From Cyrtodaria siliqua (lineage: Eukaryota > Mollusca > Bivalvia > Adapedonta > Hiatellidae), in contig JAWPHD010000136.1 in NCBI GenBank assembly GCA_037043455.1, forward strand, positions 557,229-621,228: a DNA stretch of 64,000 bases, in the 5' to 3' direction. A program made the position numbers and the translations under genes. Below the pieces are notes generated by a model. The model had not been told where the DNA came from and did not search any database. It saw only the letters and a program-made list of their open reading frames with translations. Shown here one piece after another: positions 23,876-35,239 of this stretch; position 1 is the stretch's first letter; each line of letters begins with the position of its first letter.

Positions 23876-23916
<41 letters not shown>

Positions 23917-23922
23917 GCGTAA
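23874..23922. repeat. (GTGC)n microsatellite
   Basis: About 12 units of gtgc/gcgt. Confidence 0.95.
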
Positions 23923-24114
23923 CGTATTTTAAAATATTAGTTTTTGTATTGAACTTTTACAATCACAAGATAAAAAAACTGAATATTTTTAAATTATGAA
24001 ATAAGATATTCCAACATTAAGAAGGACCATCCTCTTTGACATTTATTTGGTTTTTATTTATTCATTTATAATTATTTATCTATTTATTTATATATATTTG
24101 ATTGATCGATTAAT

Positions 24115-24122
24115 TGAGTGAC

Positions 24123-24167
<45 letters not shown>

Positions 24168-24272
24168 CATTCATTCATTCATTCATTCATTCATTCATTT
24201 ATTCATTCATTCATTCATTCATTCATCATTCATTCATTCATTCATTCATTCATTCATTTATTCATTCATTGA
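24115..24272. repeat. (ATTG)n to (ATTC)n compound microsatellite
   Basis: About 11 ATTG/GATT units pass directly into over 20 ATTC units with a few ATTT interruptions. Confidence 0.95.
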
Positions 24273-24736
24273 ATATTCGCATTGTCTAATATATTCCTGA
24301 CAGAAGTACTATCTTAAAAACAAGTTGTAGACGAGAAACGTGTATTCTCTTCTGTTCTGATATTTCTCCGAGGCATCATTATAATTAACCAATACCGCAG
24401 AAGACATAAACAAGCATTACATTGTACGCTTAATTTGTCTTAACGACAATTTAAGGCATTGTAAATTATAGCTAATCACGACTAAATTGCGTACATATTG
24501 CTCATTAAGCTGGCATTTCTAAGCCGTAATCCATGATTACATTCGTGTTATAGCTGCCCGCTATTACAGAGACACTCGTTTCCTTATGTTACGAACTTTA
24601 AAGGGACACATGGCAATTATGATATGTTTGACTCCCGTCATCGCGTTGGATTTTCTACATAACTTGCATATTTGCAAAGCGTAATTAATAATTATTCGAA
24701 TAATTCAATCCAAAATGTTTACATATAATGAATTGT

Positions 24737-24975
24737 TCGTGGTAAAGAAGCTGCTTTGAAACCTTCTCGACTACTCTCACCACTGCGGGTTCGAATTCCA
24801 CTGAGAGCTCGACTTGCAAGTAAGAGCTCGGCTTTTAAATGAGTAGTGGCGATATTTACGGATGGCGGTAGGTATACAGTACTGAGGAAAAAGTGGGTGG
24901 TCAGCCTCCACCACAAAATTATCGACCGTCATATATAGCCTAACATGTGATGAAAACGACGTAAAACACCATTTA
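24737..24975 (+). mobile_element. SINE family A copy
   Basis: B box 'cgggttcgaattcca', a local duplication of 'gagctcg.cttgcaagt', body 'ggtaggtatacagtactg' and tail 'cgtcatatatagcctaacat'. The A-box half is diverged. Confidence 0.8.
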
Positions 24976-25009
24976 ACCAACAAGCGAACAGACTAGGCAG
25001 CATTAATAA

Positions 25010-25570
25010 GCAATATATGTATAACACAAAGATGATCATCTATATATGAAGGACCTACTCAGTGACGCGGTATAAGCCAGATCAACAACAGAATACACCA
25101 TTTAGGGCACGACAAGGCAAGAATGAAGACAAACATCAAATGATACTTTATAAATCACACTTCGTCGACGCTACCCATGACCGAATATAACCCGCAATGA
25201 AACTCTCGCTAGAAGACTCCGATCATATGACGAGAATAAAGAAAAACATACGGTCGTAGTTAATAACTCCACACTGACACCATCCTTAGTTTGCTTATAG
25301 GAAGCACCTCATTTAAGCAGCCAATTGGCACCTCTTTTCTCACACAGCTATTTGTTTTAACCTTTTGGAATTAGTACCCGTTCAATTGGGAAAATTCGCG
25401 TTGTTTTTTCTTAAATTAAGAATGTTTCACCAAAGGCATTAGTTTATGTTTAAACACATTGCAATCATATTACCATGTATACACGGGCAGTGCAGAAGTC
25501 TAATGACAAGGGATGATCTTTCTGAGTTTTTATTTCAAAATTTAAACTGCTTTCACTTGTGTTAAACCAG
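25010..25570. other. Intronic sequence, nothing recognised
   Basis: No open frame, repeat period or RNA signature noticed. Confidence 0.5.
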
Positions 25571-25573
25571 ATT

Positions 25574-25622
25574 TGGGGGTGGGGGTGGGGGGGGGGGGGG
25601 GGGGGGGGTGGGGGGGGGGGGG
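25574..25622. repeat. Poly-G tract
   Basis: About 48 bases, nearly all G with a few T. Capable of G-quadruplex formation; prone to sequencing error. Confidence 0.95.
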
Positions 25623-25843
25623 TGAAACACATACTTTTTGCAATTAGGAATGGGTCCTTTTATCGGTACCACATATACGAATATAAGGGAAAAACCCGCT
25701 GTCACATAATATGGGTTATTACGTATAATTAAATATGATAGTATTGGTATGACTTATTTTTTTGGATAAAACAGACATATGCTCTTTGTATTGATTGTTT
25801 AAGATAAATAGTATCTGCAAATTGAAAGAAAGTCGCGACTCAC

Positions 25844-25951
25844 CAATTCAGTTAGATGTTTGTTTTCGTGAAGTATGTTTTGGAAATACTTCATTCCATG
25901 GGGGCCAATTCCGTTATCCGTCAGGTCAATAGTGTCCATTGTCAAATGATT
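25844..25951 (-). CDS. LRRC74-like: LRRC74-like exon 3 (LRR)
   Basis: Acceptor gtatttcag|AAT, donor TTG|gtgagt; 108 nt in phase 0-0, 36 codons. It encodes MDTIDLTDNGIGPHGMKYF and then a helix ending HLTEL. This is a complete RI-type repeat: the LxLxxN core is IDLTDNGI and the helical half is GMKYFQNIL. Confidence 0.9.
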
Positions 25952-26529
25952 CTGAAATACAAAGGAGTTAAATATGCTTATTGATAAACTTAACGGAGAT
26001 GATAAAGACTTTGTGTCAAGTATTTGTGTATAATATTACCGTCAAATTTGCATTAAATCACCCGATGTACCCAGTCGTTAATAGAAACAACTGATTAGAT
26101 ACGTACGCGTCGTTATAAAGGCACGCTGACTTTTTAACTATTGTGTTTACATACCCATTACCTGTGCTATAAATAAACCATTTAGATCGACACACGTCCT
26201 GTGTTGGGCTTAGCTTCGGCGCAGCGAGTAAGGGAAACAGCGTAATTAGTACACAAATATGTATTCGGCATTGTGCGTACAGTTTATTTTTATTCATTTG
26301 ATTTGTTAGCGTCATTCTCTAAGTTGTAACGCTTCCGAGTGCTTCCTCACCTGTTTTAGTTTATGTGTTAATAAGCATATTCTGCCTTTAATGTCACTAC
26401 GCAATGACAATGGAAATATATGACGTAACATATACACAAAATTGCAATTGTGTAAACAGTGTCCTAACAGCATGTATTCACTACTGATATTTGTACATGC
26501 TAAATTGCTTCTTATTTTTAACACGGATT

Positions 26530-26900
26530 TGATTTATTTTCTTTCAAAACATAGCAGCCGAAGACTTTGTGATGAACCAATCGGTCAGAATTATTATAAT
26601 TATTCAGTGTCACATTGGTAGCAGTTAATATTTGCTTGCAAAAAGAAATTAAATAATAAATATGATGATAGATGGTGAAGAAAAACATAAACAAAAAGTA
26701 AAGTTTCTTATGTTAAGCATTCCCTTGATTGATTTTGTGTTGAAACATGGCAGCCGAAAACCACATAATGTCATCTTTAATATAAAATGTACATGCTAAA
26801 TTGTTTGTTATATTAAACACTTCCTTAATTTGTTTTGTGTTAAAAACATTGCAGCCGATAATCACATTACCTCATCTTTAAAAGGTACATACTGATATAT
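26530..26900. repeat. ~103-bp tandem repeat, three diverged copies
   Basis: 'ttgattttgtgttgaaacat' and 'ggcagccgaaaaccacat' recur at about 26550, 26745 and 26848. Confidence 0.65.
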
Positions 26901-27202
26901 TTACATTCACTTGATACTTTCCGTTGAAAAAGAAAGCGTTTAATTTCGAATAAACTTCTCAGTTTCAAGTGGGCTGGACTAAATATTTAGCGTTTATGAA
27001 TATTCTTTCACTGAGAAATCCCAATCATTCACTCAGAGAAATGTAATAAAAAATAATTCCTAACTCGTTTCATAAATCGTACATGATCTTATATGGAAAG
27101 TGAAATTGTTCAAGACCCTAGTAAATACACTAATGACCCAGAAGCCATGCTATGTGTTAAATTTTCATTAACATTTTCAGAACAAAAATACAGCATACTT
27201 AC

Positions 27203-27399
27203 TTTAATTATATTCGATATCGTGACAGAGTCCCCTTTACTGAGATACCTATGACGCATACAAAGGTCATCGTCTAGGCAACGGCGCAGGAAATACGTAT
27301 TAGGATTGCTTCTGAACTTTCTACAGTCCTGTTTATACTCCGGAAATTCGCCATCTTCTAAGATTTCACGCGAACTCTCGTCTGCTATAAGCTCATAAC
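27203..27399 (-). CDS. LRRC74-like: LRRC74-like exon 2 (linker before LRRs)
   Basis: Acceptor ttatttcag|GT, donor AAA|gtaagt; 197 nt, entering in phase 1 and leaving in phase 0. It encodes GYELIADESSREILEDGEFP, then EYKQDCRKFRSNPNTYFLRR and a basic tail ending SNIIK. The pattern C-x(4-5)-(P)-x-YFLR, just before the first LRR, corresponds to the segment of LRRC74A containing P-x-SYF(I/L)R. No internal stop. The phase matches both neighbours. Confidence 0.88.
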
Positions 27400-27957
27400 C
27401 TGAAATAATGAGTTTGACATGTATTTATATTTGCTTACAAATACTACTAATTCCATGCAAGAAGGTAGTTAACTTCAATACCAAAATAGCATACGTGTAT
27501 TCATGTTTATAGTCTTCATGTTGGTGTTAAGCCAGCGATAAACATAAAGCATGACACCTTATTTCATTGGTTAAAACAAAAGCGTCACGATAGGATTCAG
27601 TATGGAGAATTTAACATTTTGAAGAAAGAAAACAAATGAGTTTAAAACACGTTTTTATTTTTTTTAAAAGTAAGTTTAGTTAATTGTTTTAAGTATAATT
27701 TCAGGATTTCTGTAATTTATTGACGTGTACACGTTATAACATAATGAAGATATGTGGATTTATTTAATTTGCAACGACTTCAGCCAGATTGACTAAATAA
27801 TGACATAATAAAAAAAGAAAGTTTCTGTAGTACACATATATTTTTACAATTATAGCCTGCATATGAAATGCTTTCAATACTAGAACCCGAAATAACCGCC
27901 GGGAAATTGATGCTCTTATGTTTTATCCGTGTAAAGTTTGATGAAAATCTACCGGGA

Positions 27958-27998
27958 AAGGGGTGGGGGTGGGGGTGGGGGTGGGGGGGGGGGGGGGT
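27958..27998. repeat. (GTGGGG)n/poly-G tract
   Basis: 'gggtgggggtgggggt' running into poly-G. Quadruplex-prone, intronic. Confidence 0.95.
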
Positions 27999-27999
27999 A

Positions 28000-29940
28000 G
28001 GGAAACATCCGCTTTTTATTATTAATAACTGTAAATTTGCAAGGATAGCTCAGTGTAGAACTTGAATTTTTATCCAGTCAAAACTATTCATTGATTAAAC
28101 ACACATACAGTTATGAAACCACTAATTATTTCCCCAGAGATTCCAATGTTAAAATGTCACATATTAATGATTTGCTGCAAATTCATCTCAAGTATGGATA
28201 ATGCAGCGGTGTAATTTTCATACAGAAAACTAATTTTTCACTTGAAAAAAAATCACCAGAAAAAGTGAAGTCACAAGACATGTAAGAAAGTTCTTGTTTG
28301 TTTACTAAACATGTCAATGGTAAAGCTGTTTTCATTGATTTCGAAAATGTTCATCAGTGAACCAGTAAAACCTATTAATACGCTTCTTTGACATACAACC
28401 ACAAAATTAAATAGAAATGGTCAGTTTTACCCTACTTATAAGGCCCATTCCAATGAAAAAGAAGGGATTACTTTTATTATAGGAACTACATCCGACTACA
28501 CCTCGGAGGTTTACATGTAAGTGGTAGTGGTAAACCTACATGCAAAACATTGGTTAGACGATTGTAGAACATGTGCATGAAACACTGTGCTATAGTATGA
28601 AGTATGAGCAAGAAGTCTTAAAATTGCAAATAATTATCTTTGGTCTGTTGTTAAATCCAGTAATTTAGTATTATAATATTCTTTTAATCCAGTTGTGGTT
28701 TATATATTTCGGTTATAACGCATCTAAAACGTGATCTTAATTTTGCTGACAATGTAAACATTATATTCCGATTCATGTCAACATGCATTTAATTTATGAT
28801 CATTTTACCTGGTGTTCATGATGAACGTTATGAACGTTTGTTGTAATTAAGCGTCTGTGTTTAGTGTATGTCTGATGATGTCCTCTAGGTCTAATTACAC
28901 TAAATCAACAGGATGTGCTCGCCTGGTGCAGTCGAAAGTAGTTCTGTATTAAAGAGTGCTAATCTTTTTTTCTTTAAAAACGTTTTAGTGCAGTTTCCTG
29001 TTATTTTTTGGCTGTAACTGTATTCTGGACATGTTGTTGATATTTGAAAATGCAGCTCATCATGTTTTTGACAGTTTTTGATATACATTTGAGAAGTGAA
29101 AGTAGACAGGGTATGAAATTGCAAGGGGTAAAAATAGTGTTGACCTTTGACCCGGTTTTAGTGTACAACTGAAGAAATGTTTCTTAGAAGGTATTAAACC
29201 CCCTATTTCCTTGTTGATGTTTAATAGCAGACATGTATATTTGCATGATAAAGTAAGTTTCCCAGAATTCTAACGAGGTTTGAGTTTTTAACAGGTTGTC
29301 AACATTCTAACTTTACTATGGAAGGGCAATGGAGACTCATTTACGCTATTATAACCTCTATGTCTGATGATGTTAGGCCAGTCAAAAAGAAGGATTACTT
29401 TCTTGTCGTAGGATGCTAAAATAGTTCCATGGAAATATCAAACATTCCTCATTTGCACGTTTTCTCGAAGATTGTTTTTTATTTCATAGTTAAATCTAAC
29501 CTGATGTTACAGTATTACGTCTGTTGTCATGAATAGCAAGTATTTTACTGTATTTGTCAAGACTAGATCTATGTCTTTGCAGAGTAAGAGTATATGAGAT
29601 AGGCAGAGACGCGGCTGTGACATATTGCGACTTTAACATGTGTTAATTTCAAAAACACGCATACTGTGAATGAATGCGAGATGTTGGAAAACTGAATCTG
29701 TGATTTGTTTACTTATAGGACAGATTGTGAGCCGGTTTCATAAAATTTAAGTGGACGAATGGTGTGGAACGTGTGCATGATCTCAAAAAATATCCGCGTA
29801 TTGTGTTCGATGGGCTGAATTTCACCGGTCTGGCACACAGAGAGCAGATTTCGTCTCCGGAGGTTTTATACCAGGTACGAGTTGGAGGACAAGTCTAAAT
29901 GGCTTATGACATACTTCATATTTAATTTTAAGCTGTGGGT
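28000..29940. other. Intron between exons 1 and 2, no gene recognised
   Basis: No further exon is required by phase here. 'tctgatgatgt' flanked by similar text recurs at 28870 and 29362. No clear repeat otherwise. Confidence 0.45.
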
Positions 29941-29958
29941 CTGTCTAATGAAACTTAC

Positions 29959-30708
29959 CTATGTCTTTATTTAAATCTGTGTCATAACCATCATCGTCAC
30001 TGTCGTCTCTTTCCCATGATTTCTTCTCTTCTCTAAAATATTTCAACAAACGGTCTTTGAATTTCCCACCTTTCAACAATCGATCCTTGACTTCGGCGTA
30101 TTGTTCCTTCGATATCTTTGGAGGATGCCAAGCCCTTTTATGGTTGACTGGTGTGCTTTCTCCTGTGTGTTGGTTCATGTTGGTAGCACTGCCGAGCAAG
30201 CTTAGTTTATAGGGACTCATAGTCATCGAAGCATCGTATGACTTTCCGGTTCGCGAACTATGTCCTGCACTATGTGAAACTGGCGCATGAATATCGCGTA
30301 GGGACTTCCTGTCAGAATAACTGGCACTCTTTACGGAATGATTTGGAGAGGCGTACACATGGTTTAGTTGCAGGGCATGTAAGTTGAGCTTGGCATGCCC
30401 GTAATTAGAGTCTATGGAATGTTGTTTTGAGCATTTGCTTGTTCTTTTACTTGCTTGTTTCAATGTTCCATCCGTACTAGACGAATACGTTCTTGGTTTA
30501 AGAATTTCGTTATCCTGTAGCATAAAATGAGTAACGGTTTCGTTTTCATACTGACTTACTTCCTGAGGATAATTTATACTGAAGTTTTCATTTTCATTTC
30601 GGATGTTATTTATAGCCGACATGTAGTCACTTCCAGGGCTTCCATATCCGGTGTTTATACGAGGAAGGTGTGGTGTGTTACTGCCCGATGTGTCTGCATA
30701 GTCCATGA
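29959..30708 (-). CDS. LRRC74-like: LRRC74-like exon 1 (first coding exon, acidic/Ser-rich N-terminus)
   Basis: The exon begins after an acceptor (acatacttgcag) with TC then ATG at 30706-30704 (MDYADTSGSN...). The open frame extends upstream, but those codons read as hydrophobic intron sequence, so I chose this ATG. It encodes 249 residues plus one base. The protein is polar and Ser/Asn/His-rich with no membrane segment. Near its end are a basic stretch (KDRLLKGGKFKDRLLKYF) and an acidic run (ERDDSDDDGYDTD), as in LRRC74 N-termini. The donor is ATAG|gtaagt in phase 1. The acceptor just before ATG implies at least one upstream 5' UTR exon, which I did not find. Confidence 0.85.
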
Positions 30709-30844
30709 CTGCAAGTATGTACAGAAGCAAGTAAATTACATATAAGAAACAAGAAACAAATGAAACATATGATATATGCATGTATAAAACTATCCCAATG
30801 TTAGACAATAGCATGCGTTTAATATTCACTGGAGTTTAACACTA

Positions 30845-31105
30845 AACCTCCAAATAACGGCAAAATTACACTACAAAACCGTTTATCAAAACTCTAGCCA
30901 TGTGTTCAATTCATATAATAATGTATATGTGCCGATAAAAAGTATAGGTTTATTCACGGGTGCTTAACACACCCGTGATTGAATATGCGTAAAATGAATT
31001 TCCAAAATAGGTAAATTATGTGTATAGCTAGTGGTCAGTAGATTTAGAAACGGTGTACATATGTTTCAAAACGTGGCTGTTGTTGGCGGGATAGCGACTT
31101 TAATA
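30845..31105 (-). repeat. Dispersed repeat R1, inverted copy
   Basis: Reverse complement of R1: 'ggcaaaattacactaca', 'cccgtgattgaatatgcgt' and 'gttggcgggatagcgacttt'. Confidence 0.75.
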
Positions 31106-31710
31106 TTCACTCTAGGTAAACTCCGCACTACCGAGTCTCATGGCAGCACAGGTCACTCTAGGTAAACTCCACACTACCGAGTCTCATGGCAGCACAGGTC
31201 ACTCTAGGTAAACTCCGCACTACCGAGTCTCATGGCAGCACAGGTCACTCTAGGTAAACTCCACACTACCGAGTCTCATGGCAGCACAGGTCACTCTAGG
31301 TAAACTCCGCACTACCGAGTCTCATGGCAGCACAGGTCACTCTAGGTAAACACCTTACTACCGAGTCTCATGGCAGCACAGGTCACTCTAGGTAAACTCC
31401 GCACTACCGAGTCTCATGGCAGCACAGGTCACTCTAGGTAAACACCGCACTACCGAGTCTCATGGCAGCACAGGTCACTCTAGGTAAACTCCACACTACC
31501 GAGTCTCATGGCAGCACAGGTCACTCTAGGTAAACTCCGCACTACCGAGTCTCATGGCAGCACAGGTCACTCTAGGTAAACACCGCACTACCGAGTCTCA
31601 TGGCAGCACAGGTCACTCTAGGTAAACTCCACACTACCGAGTCTCATGGCAGCACAGGTCACTCTAGGTAAACTCCGCACTACCGAGTCTCATGGCAGCA
31701 CAGGTCTTAT
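31104..31710. repeat. 46-bp minisatellite, 13 copies, higher-order structure
   Basis: Unit 'cactctaggtaaactccgca' + 'ctaccgagtctcatggcagc' + 'acaggt'. Copies are almost identical except at the CTCCGCAC site. Coding CTCCGCAC=G, CTCCACAC=A, CACCGCAC=C, CACCTTAC=T, the order is G A G A G T G C A G C A G. Confidence 0.95.
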
Positions 31711-32237
31711 TCAACAAATGTAAACATTGTGAAATAAATGGCTCTAAACTCAGTATAGCAAGTATTTCTATTTTACTCAAAACATTACTTTGAAGAACGT
31801 ATACTTTGAAGAACATATGTTATAGTTAAATCTGAGCCATGGACCGGGCCCCTATGGTGTGCACCACGCTATTAAGCAAGCACTGGTGTGTTGTCTGCTA
31901 AAGATGGAAATTTGATAGGAAACGGTGCTAAACTAGTGCTATAACGAGATGCCTCTCAATATCAATATATGCCGAGTTTACCTTATAGAAATGTATACTA
32001 CTCGAAGTTTGCAAAGCACCATATCACTCCTTTTCAACTTCACAATTTCACCTCAAATACCGCGCGAAACTGTATTGTGTAGGGTGACACACAATGCACA
32101 AGACAATAGTTTTCTAATCATTTTTTTAAAATAATGAATTTCACGTTAATTATAATCGTACACAATTAATTGCTGAGCTGTTGGTAAAACTCGCCACCGT
32201 AAAATCTTGGTGCTTAACAAACTGTGTGGTATATATA
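31711..32237. other. No gene recognised
   Basis: AT-rich. 'actttgaagaac' is duplicated at 31790/31803. Nothing else seen. Confidence 0.4.
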
Positions 32238-32239
32238 TA

Positions 32240-33349
32240 CGAGAGGTGCCCCACTTATATTTGAACACCTTTATTGTGTAACTGAATAAACTATCTTGAA
32301 ATTCTCGCCGAATATGTTGATTGTAATGTCAAGTCTAATGATTCCTTCGATATGAAACATTATGACATGCACTATTATGTGCTTCCTAATGTTGCTGCAT
32401 CCGCATTTTTGAAAAGGGGTAGAGAATGACATTTTGAAGCAAAAATCGTCAATTATAAAAATAACTGCAATACAAATTGTAACACAAATGCTTTTAAAAT
32501 ATCGTTAAAGGTTATAGTATTCCGATATGTCCATGTCTGAACGTAGAAAAGTGTAATATGCATTTTTTTTTTAATTTGTCGAATTTCAGGATTTTAGCGA
32601 AAAATAACATGAAATTCAACTATGAAAATGATTAAATTTACGACAGCTTCTAGTTCAAAACATTAACTGCAGGCATTTTTGTGACTTCCTTCACTATAAA
32701 AAAAAAAAGTCTCATAAGTTTCTCAAAAGAAAAGATAGAAAAATATATAACTTAAAATTTAGGGGCAAAACACACACATTTGCAAATAATGATAAAAATA
32801 ATATATTTTTTTACCAAAGATATCTTTATAAGGTATATAATATACATATATGATATACATCAACAATAACTGTTCATGTTTTTATATCACAAAATATGAT
32901 TAAAATAGTCATTTCGGTTAATTTATAAAATTATCAGTAACATACGAGCAAACTTTCCTATTATCTGTCAATGTTTTAATATTGCGATAAAAAGTAGAGC
33001 TTTTAATTCAGCATCTATATTTTTGTCTTAAAATTAAACATACGATCATATTTAAATTATTAACACAGGTTTAAACAATTATGATATGCATTTAGTGCAG
33101 TTATCTGGTTTAAGTAAAACTCCACGGCAACAGCAACATATAGGTTTAAAATTACAAAATAGTGTACACCTTATTCAAAATGTAATTTAAAAAGAACCGC
33201 GTGAAATTGGATATTATTTTTAAATGCATACGTTCTAAATGACAGTTTCACATCATTATCATTAAATCACGCATTTTTTATGATAATCATTTCCGATGAC
33301 AAAAAACATCTTAAACAAAAGTGTTCAGTTATAAGCGGGGCACCTCTCG
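32240..33349. mobile_element. Non-autonomous Tc1/mariner-like element, 1.1 kb
   Basis: Terminal inverted repeats 'cgagaggtgccccacttat' (left) and 'ataagcggggcacctctcg' (right), flanked by TA at 32238-32239 and 33350-33351. The TA duplication and ~1.1-kb length suit the mariner group, but there is no transposase frame. The left 290 bp recurs at 45860-46148. Confidence 0.85.
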
Positions 33350-33351
33350 TA

Positions 33352-33565
33352 CTACTCAAAATTTGCTAAGGATCACTTGTTTGCTGTCTAAATCTCTTGC
33401 TAAAATAAATAGCCTTATTTCTATTTTACATGATTTTTTTTAGTGCAGTGTATGGTCATTGATTCAAATTGTTAAAGTATCAATGAAATCAATATCGTTA
33501 TTGTGAATTAATTCCTAATAAAATTATATGGAAGAATAAAGTGATCCTTAGCAAAAATTGAGTAG
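33352..33565. mobile_element. Tc1/mariner-like MITE, 214 bp
   Basis: TIRs 'ctactcaaaatttgctaagg' + 'atcac' and complement 'gtgatccttagcaaaaattg' + 'agtag', flanked by TA at 33350-33351 and 33566-33567. The left TA is the same one that closes the neighbouring element. Confidence 0.88.
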
Positions 33566-33671
33566 TATATTTTCTTACTGTTTTTCTATTCATTATAATA
33601 AAAACAATAAGGGAAAATTGCTAGTTTTATATATACCTATAACATTATCAAATACTGACAGTCAAATTGAA

Positions 33672-33755
33672 AGTTGTTTAACGGTTCATCAGCACATTAT
33701 TTAGAGCTGCACCAGAGAGAGGGGTGGATACATATATAGCAAATTTGGTAGAGGC
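33672..33755 (-). mobile_element. SINE family B tail fragment
   Basis: 'gtttaacggttcatcagcac' and 'ttatttagagctgcaccagagagagggg' (in parts), shared with the fuller copy at 44762-45072. Confidence 0.65.
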
Positions 33756-33769
33756 CTATAAGTTTATTC

Positions 33770-34980
33770 TACATGCAAAATATTAAACGTCTAGCTATTG
33801 TAATTCCAAAAAATGTTCGTTTTTAAAAGGTTGTCTTATATAACTCAATGTAAAGATGTGGCCCCTGGGGCGGGGCCAAATTTTAAAGAAACATGGGTCA
33901 CACTTTTAGATTGAGTCAAGACATTAAAAGCCTTTGCCAATCTCTGAATCTACATGAGCTAAGTGTCTAATATTTTGCATGAAGTAGAAACTTATGGTCC
34001 ACTGGGGCAAAAGGTGGCCCCAGTCACAGGTTTACATAGTGCTATATTAGGAAATTGCTATTGTAATTGTTTCTTTAACATGTGAGTATTTAACATGTGA
34101 GTACTCTGAGGCGAGGACTTTTGGCCTCTTGTTTATGACTTGCAGTTGTATATTGTTTTTATAAAATCACTTCAGACTTAGGTTTAAGAACAGCGATCTT
34201 TATCAAGAATGGGACTTTTGATGAGTTATTACATTACAATTTAAAACCCAAATTAATTAAAACAATTGAATTGTTATCGTAAGTAAATGGCTATATTAAC
34301 GAAGTGTACAAGTCGCACATTTTATATATCATGAGACCACAAAGATATTGCTTTATTGTCATGACAAAACAATTTATGAACCAATTTGGTCTTCACATAA
34401 AACGTTGGATAAAATACATTGACTACTGCAGCTTTGTCAGCAGCAGTGTTAGCCTAAATATATATACCTAAAATGAGAAGAAAAAATTTAAATTAAATAG
34501 TCAATGAATGGGACAATATACAAACATGAAGAGTGGTGTGTGCAGGGTAAGCGACTTGGAACGGTCAGTAGACAGTACGGCCTATTGGTTAATTTATGTG
34601 TACACAACCTCGCTATTAACCCTTCTTGACAAGACAGTGTAAATAAAAGTATATCCCATCAAAAGGAAATATTTAACAATAAAGACAACACCCAGGAAAA
34701 ATAGCAAAATATACACTTAAAGGTTTTTTTAAATATATATAAAATTACTTAATTAGAAACACCTCAAAATGTATCCATAATGTTACTGAATAACCAAAAA
34801 CAGTTGCAACCAAAGAGAAAGCAAATCTAAGATACGATCAACAACAAAAAAAAGGACAGAAGCTCAGGCACCTACCTCCCTTTTCAGGGTTTAAATGGCT
34901 TATATTGTTAATTTTGAGTTTTTGTTTTACAGATGTCTCACAAAATACTGTCAAGAAAACCATATTATTGTAATAGTACC
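33770..34980. other. No gene recognised
   Basis: AT-rich. A fragment 'gatgtggcccctggggcggggcc' (33855-33880, in parts) resembles a repeat flank. No exon-like coding segment noticed. Confidence 0.4.
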
Positions 34981-35045
34981 GGTATGTCAGACATAGAGGA
35001 TCTGACATGAGTTGTCATTTCATACAAAATTTTATTAAACGAGTT

Positions 35046-35096
35046 CAGGAATTTGTTATTAAGCGAGCCTTTGGCGAGCTTAATAACAAATTCCTG
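35046..35096. repeat. 51-bp hairpin
   Basis: Arms 'caggaatttgttattaagc' and 'gcttaataacaaattcctg' pair perfectly around a 13-nt loop 'gagcctttggcga'. It sits in a 74-codon plus-strand frame (35007-35231) with no recognisable domain. Confidence 0.9.
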
Positions 35097-35239
35097 GACG
35101 AATTCATGATACAATGGCTCAAAAACGACAAGAAACTACACAGTATTGCTTGTGGTGAATCTACATACGGCGGACTTTTACCCTCGCAACATCGCCGATT
35201 CAGTGCTATATCCACGGACTCCACGGACTAAACGGGTGT

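Larger units (their letters stand above)
1580..30708 (-). other. LRRC74-like: Gene span: LRRC74-like leucine-rich-repeat protein, at least 10 coding exons
   Basis: Nine exons on the minus strand join in frame, with GT-AG borders at every junction I can check. Joined, they give about 597 residues without the missing exon and roughly 615 with it. The order is an acidic Ser-rich N-terminal region (~250 aa), a linker (~66 aa), then ribonuclease-inhibitor-type LRRs (~27-29 aa period, LDLSxNxIxxxGAxxL) and a short C-terminal tail. This order, and details such as an SWN in the fifth repeat and MNGF in the sixth, match what I know of vertebrate LRRC74A/B. One exon between 23380 and 11774 was not found: the exon at 23380-23473 ends in phase 1 and the one at 11693-11774 starts in phase 0. 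Such proteins are probably intracellular; their molecular role is poorly known. First non-coding exon and promoter not identified. Confidence 0.85.

Noticed and set aside
29945..30829. Start at the upstream methionine giving a membrane-anchored protein
   Set aside because: The extra N-terminal residues translate intron sequence upstream of a good acceptor (acatacttgcag). The hydrophobic stretch is not expected in LRRC74-like proteins.
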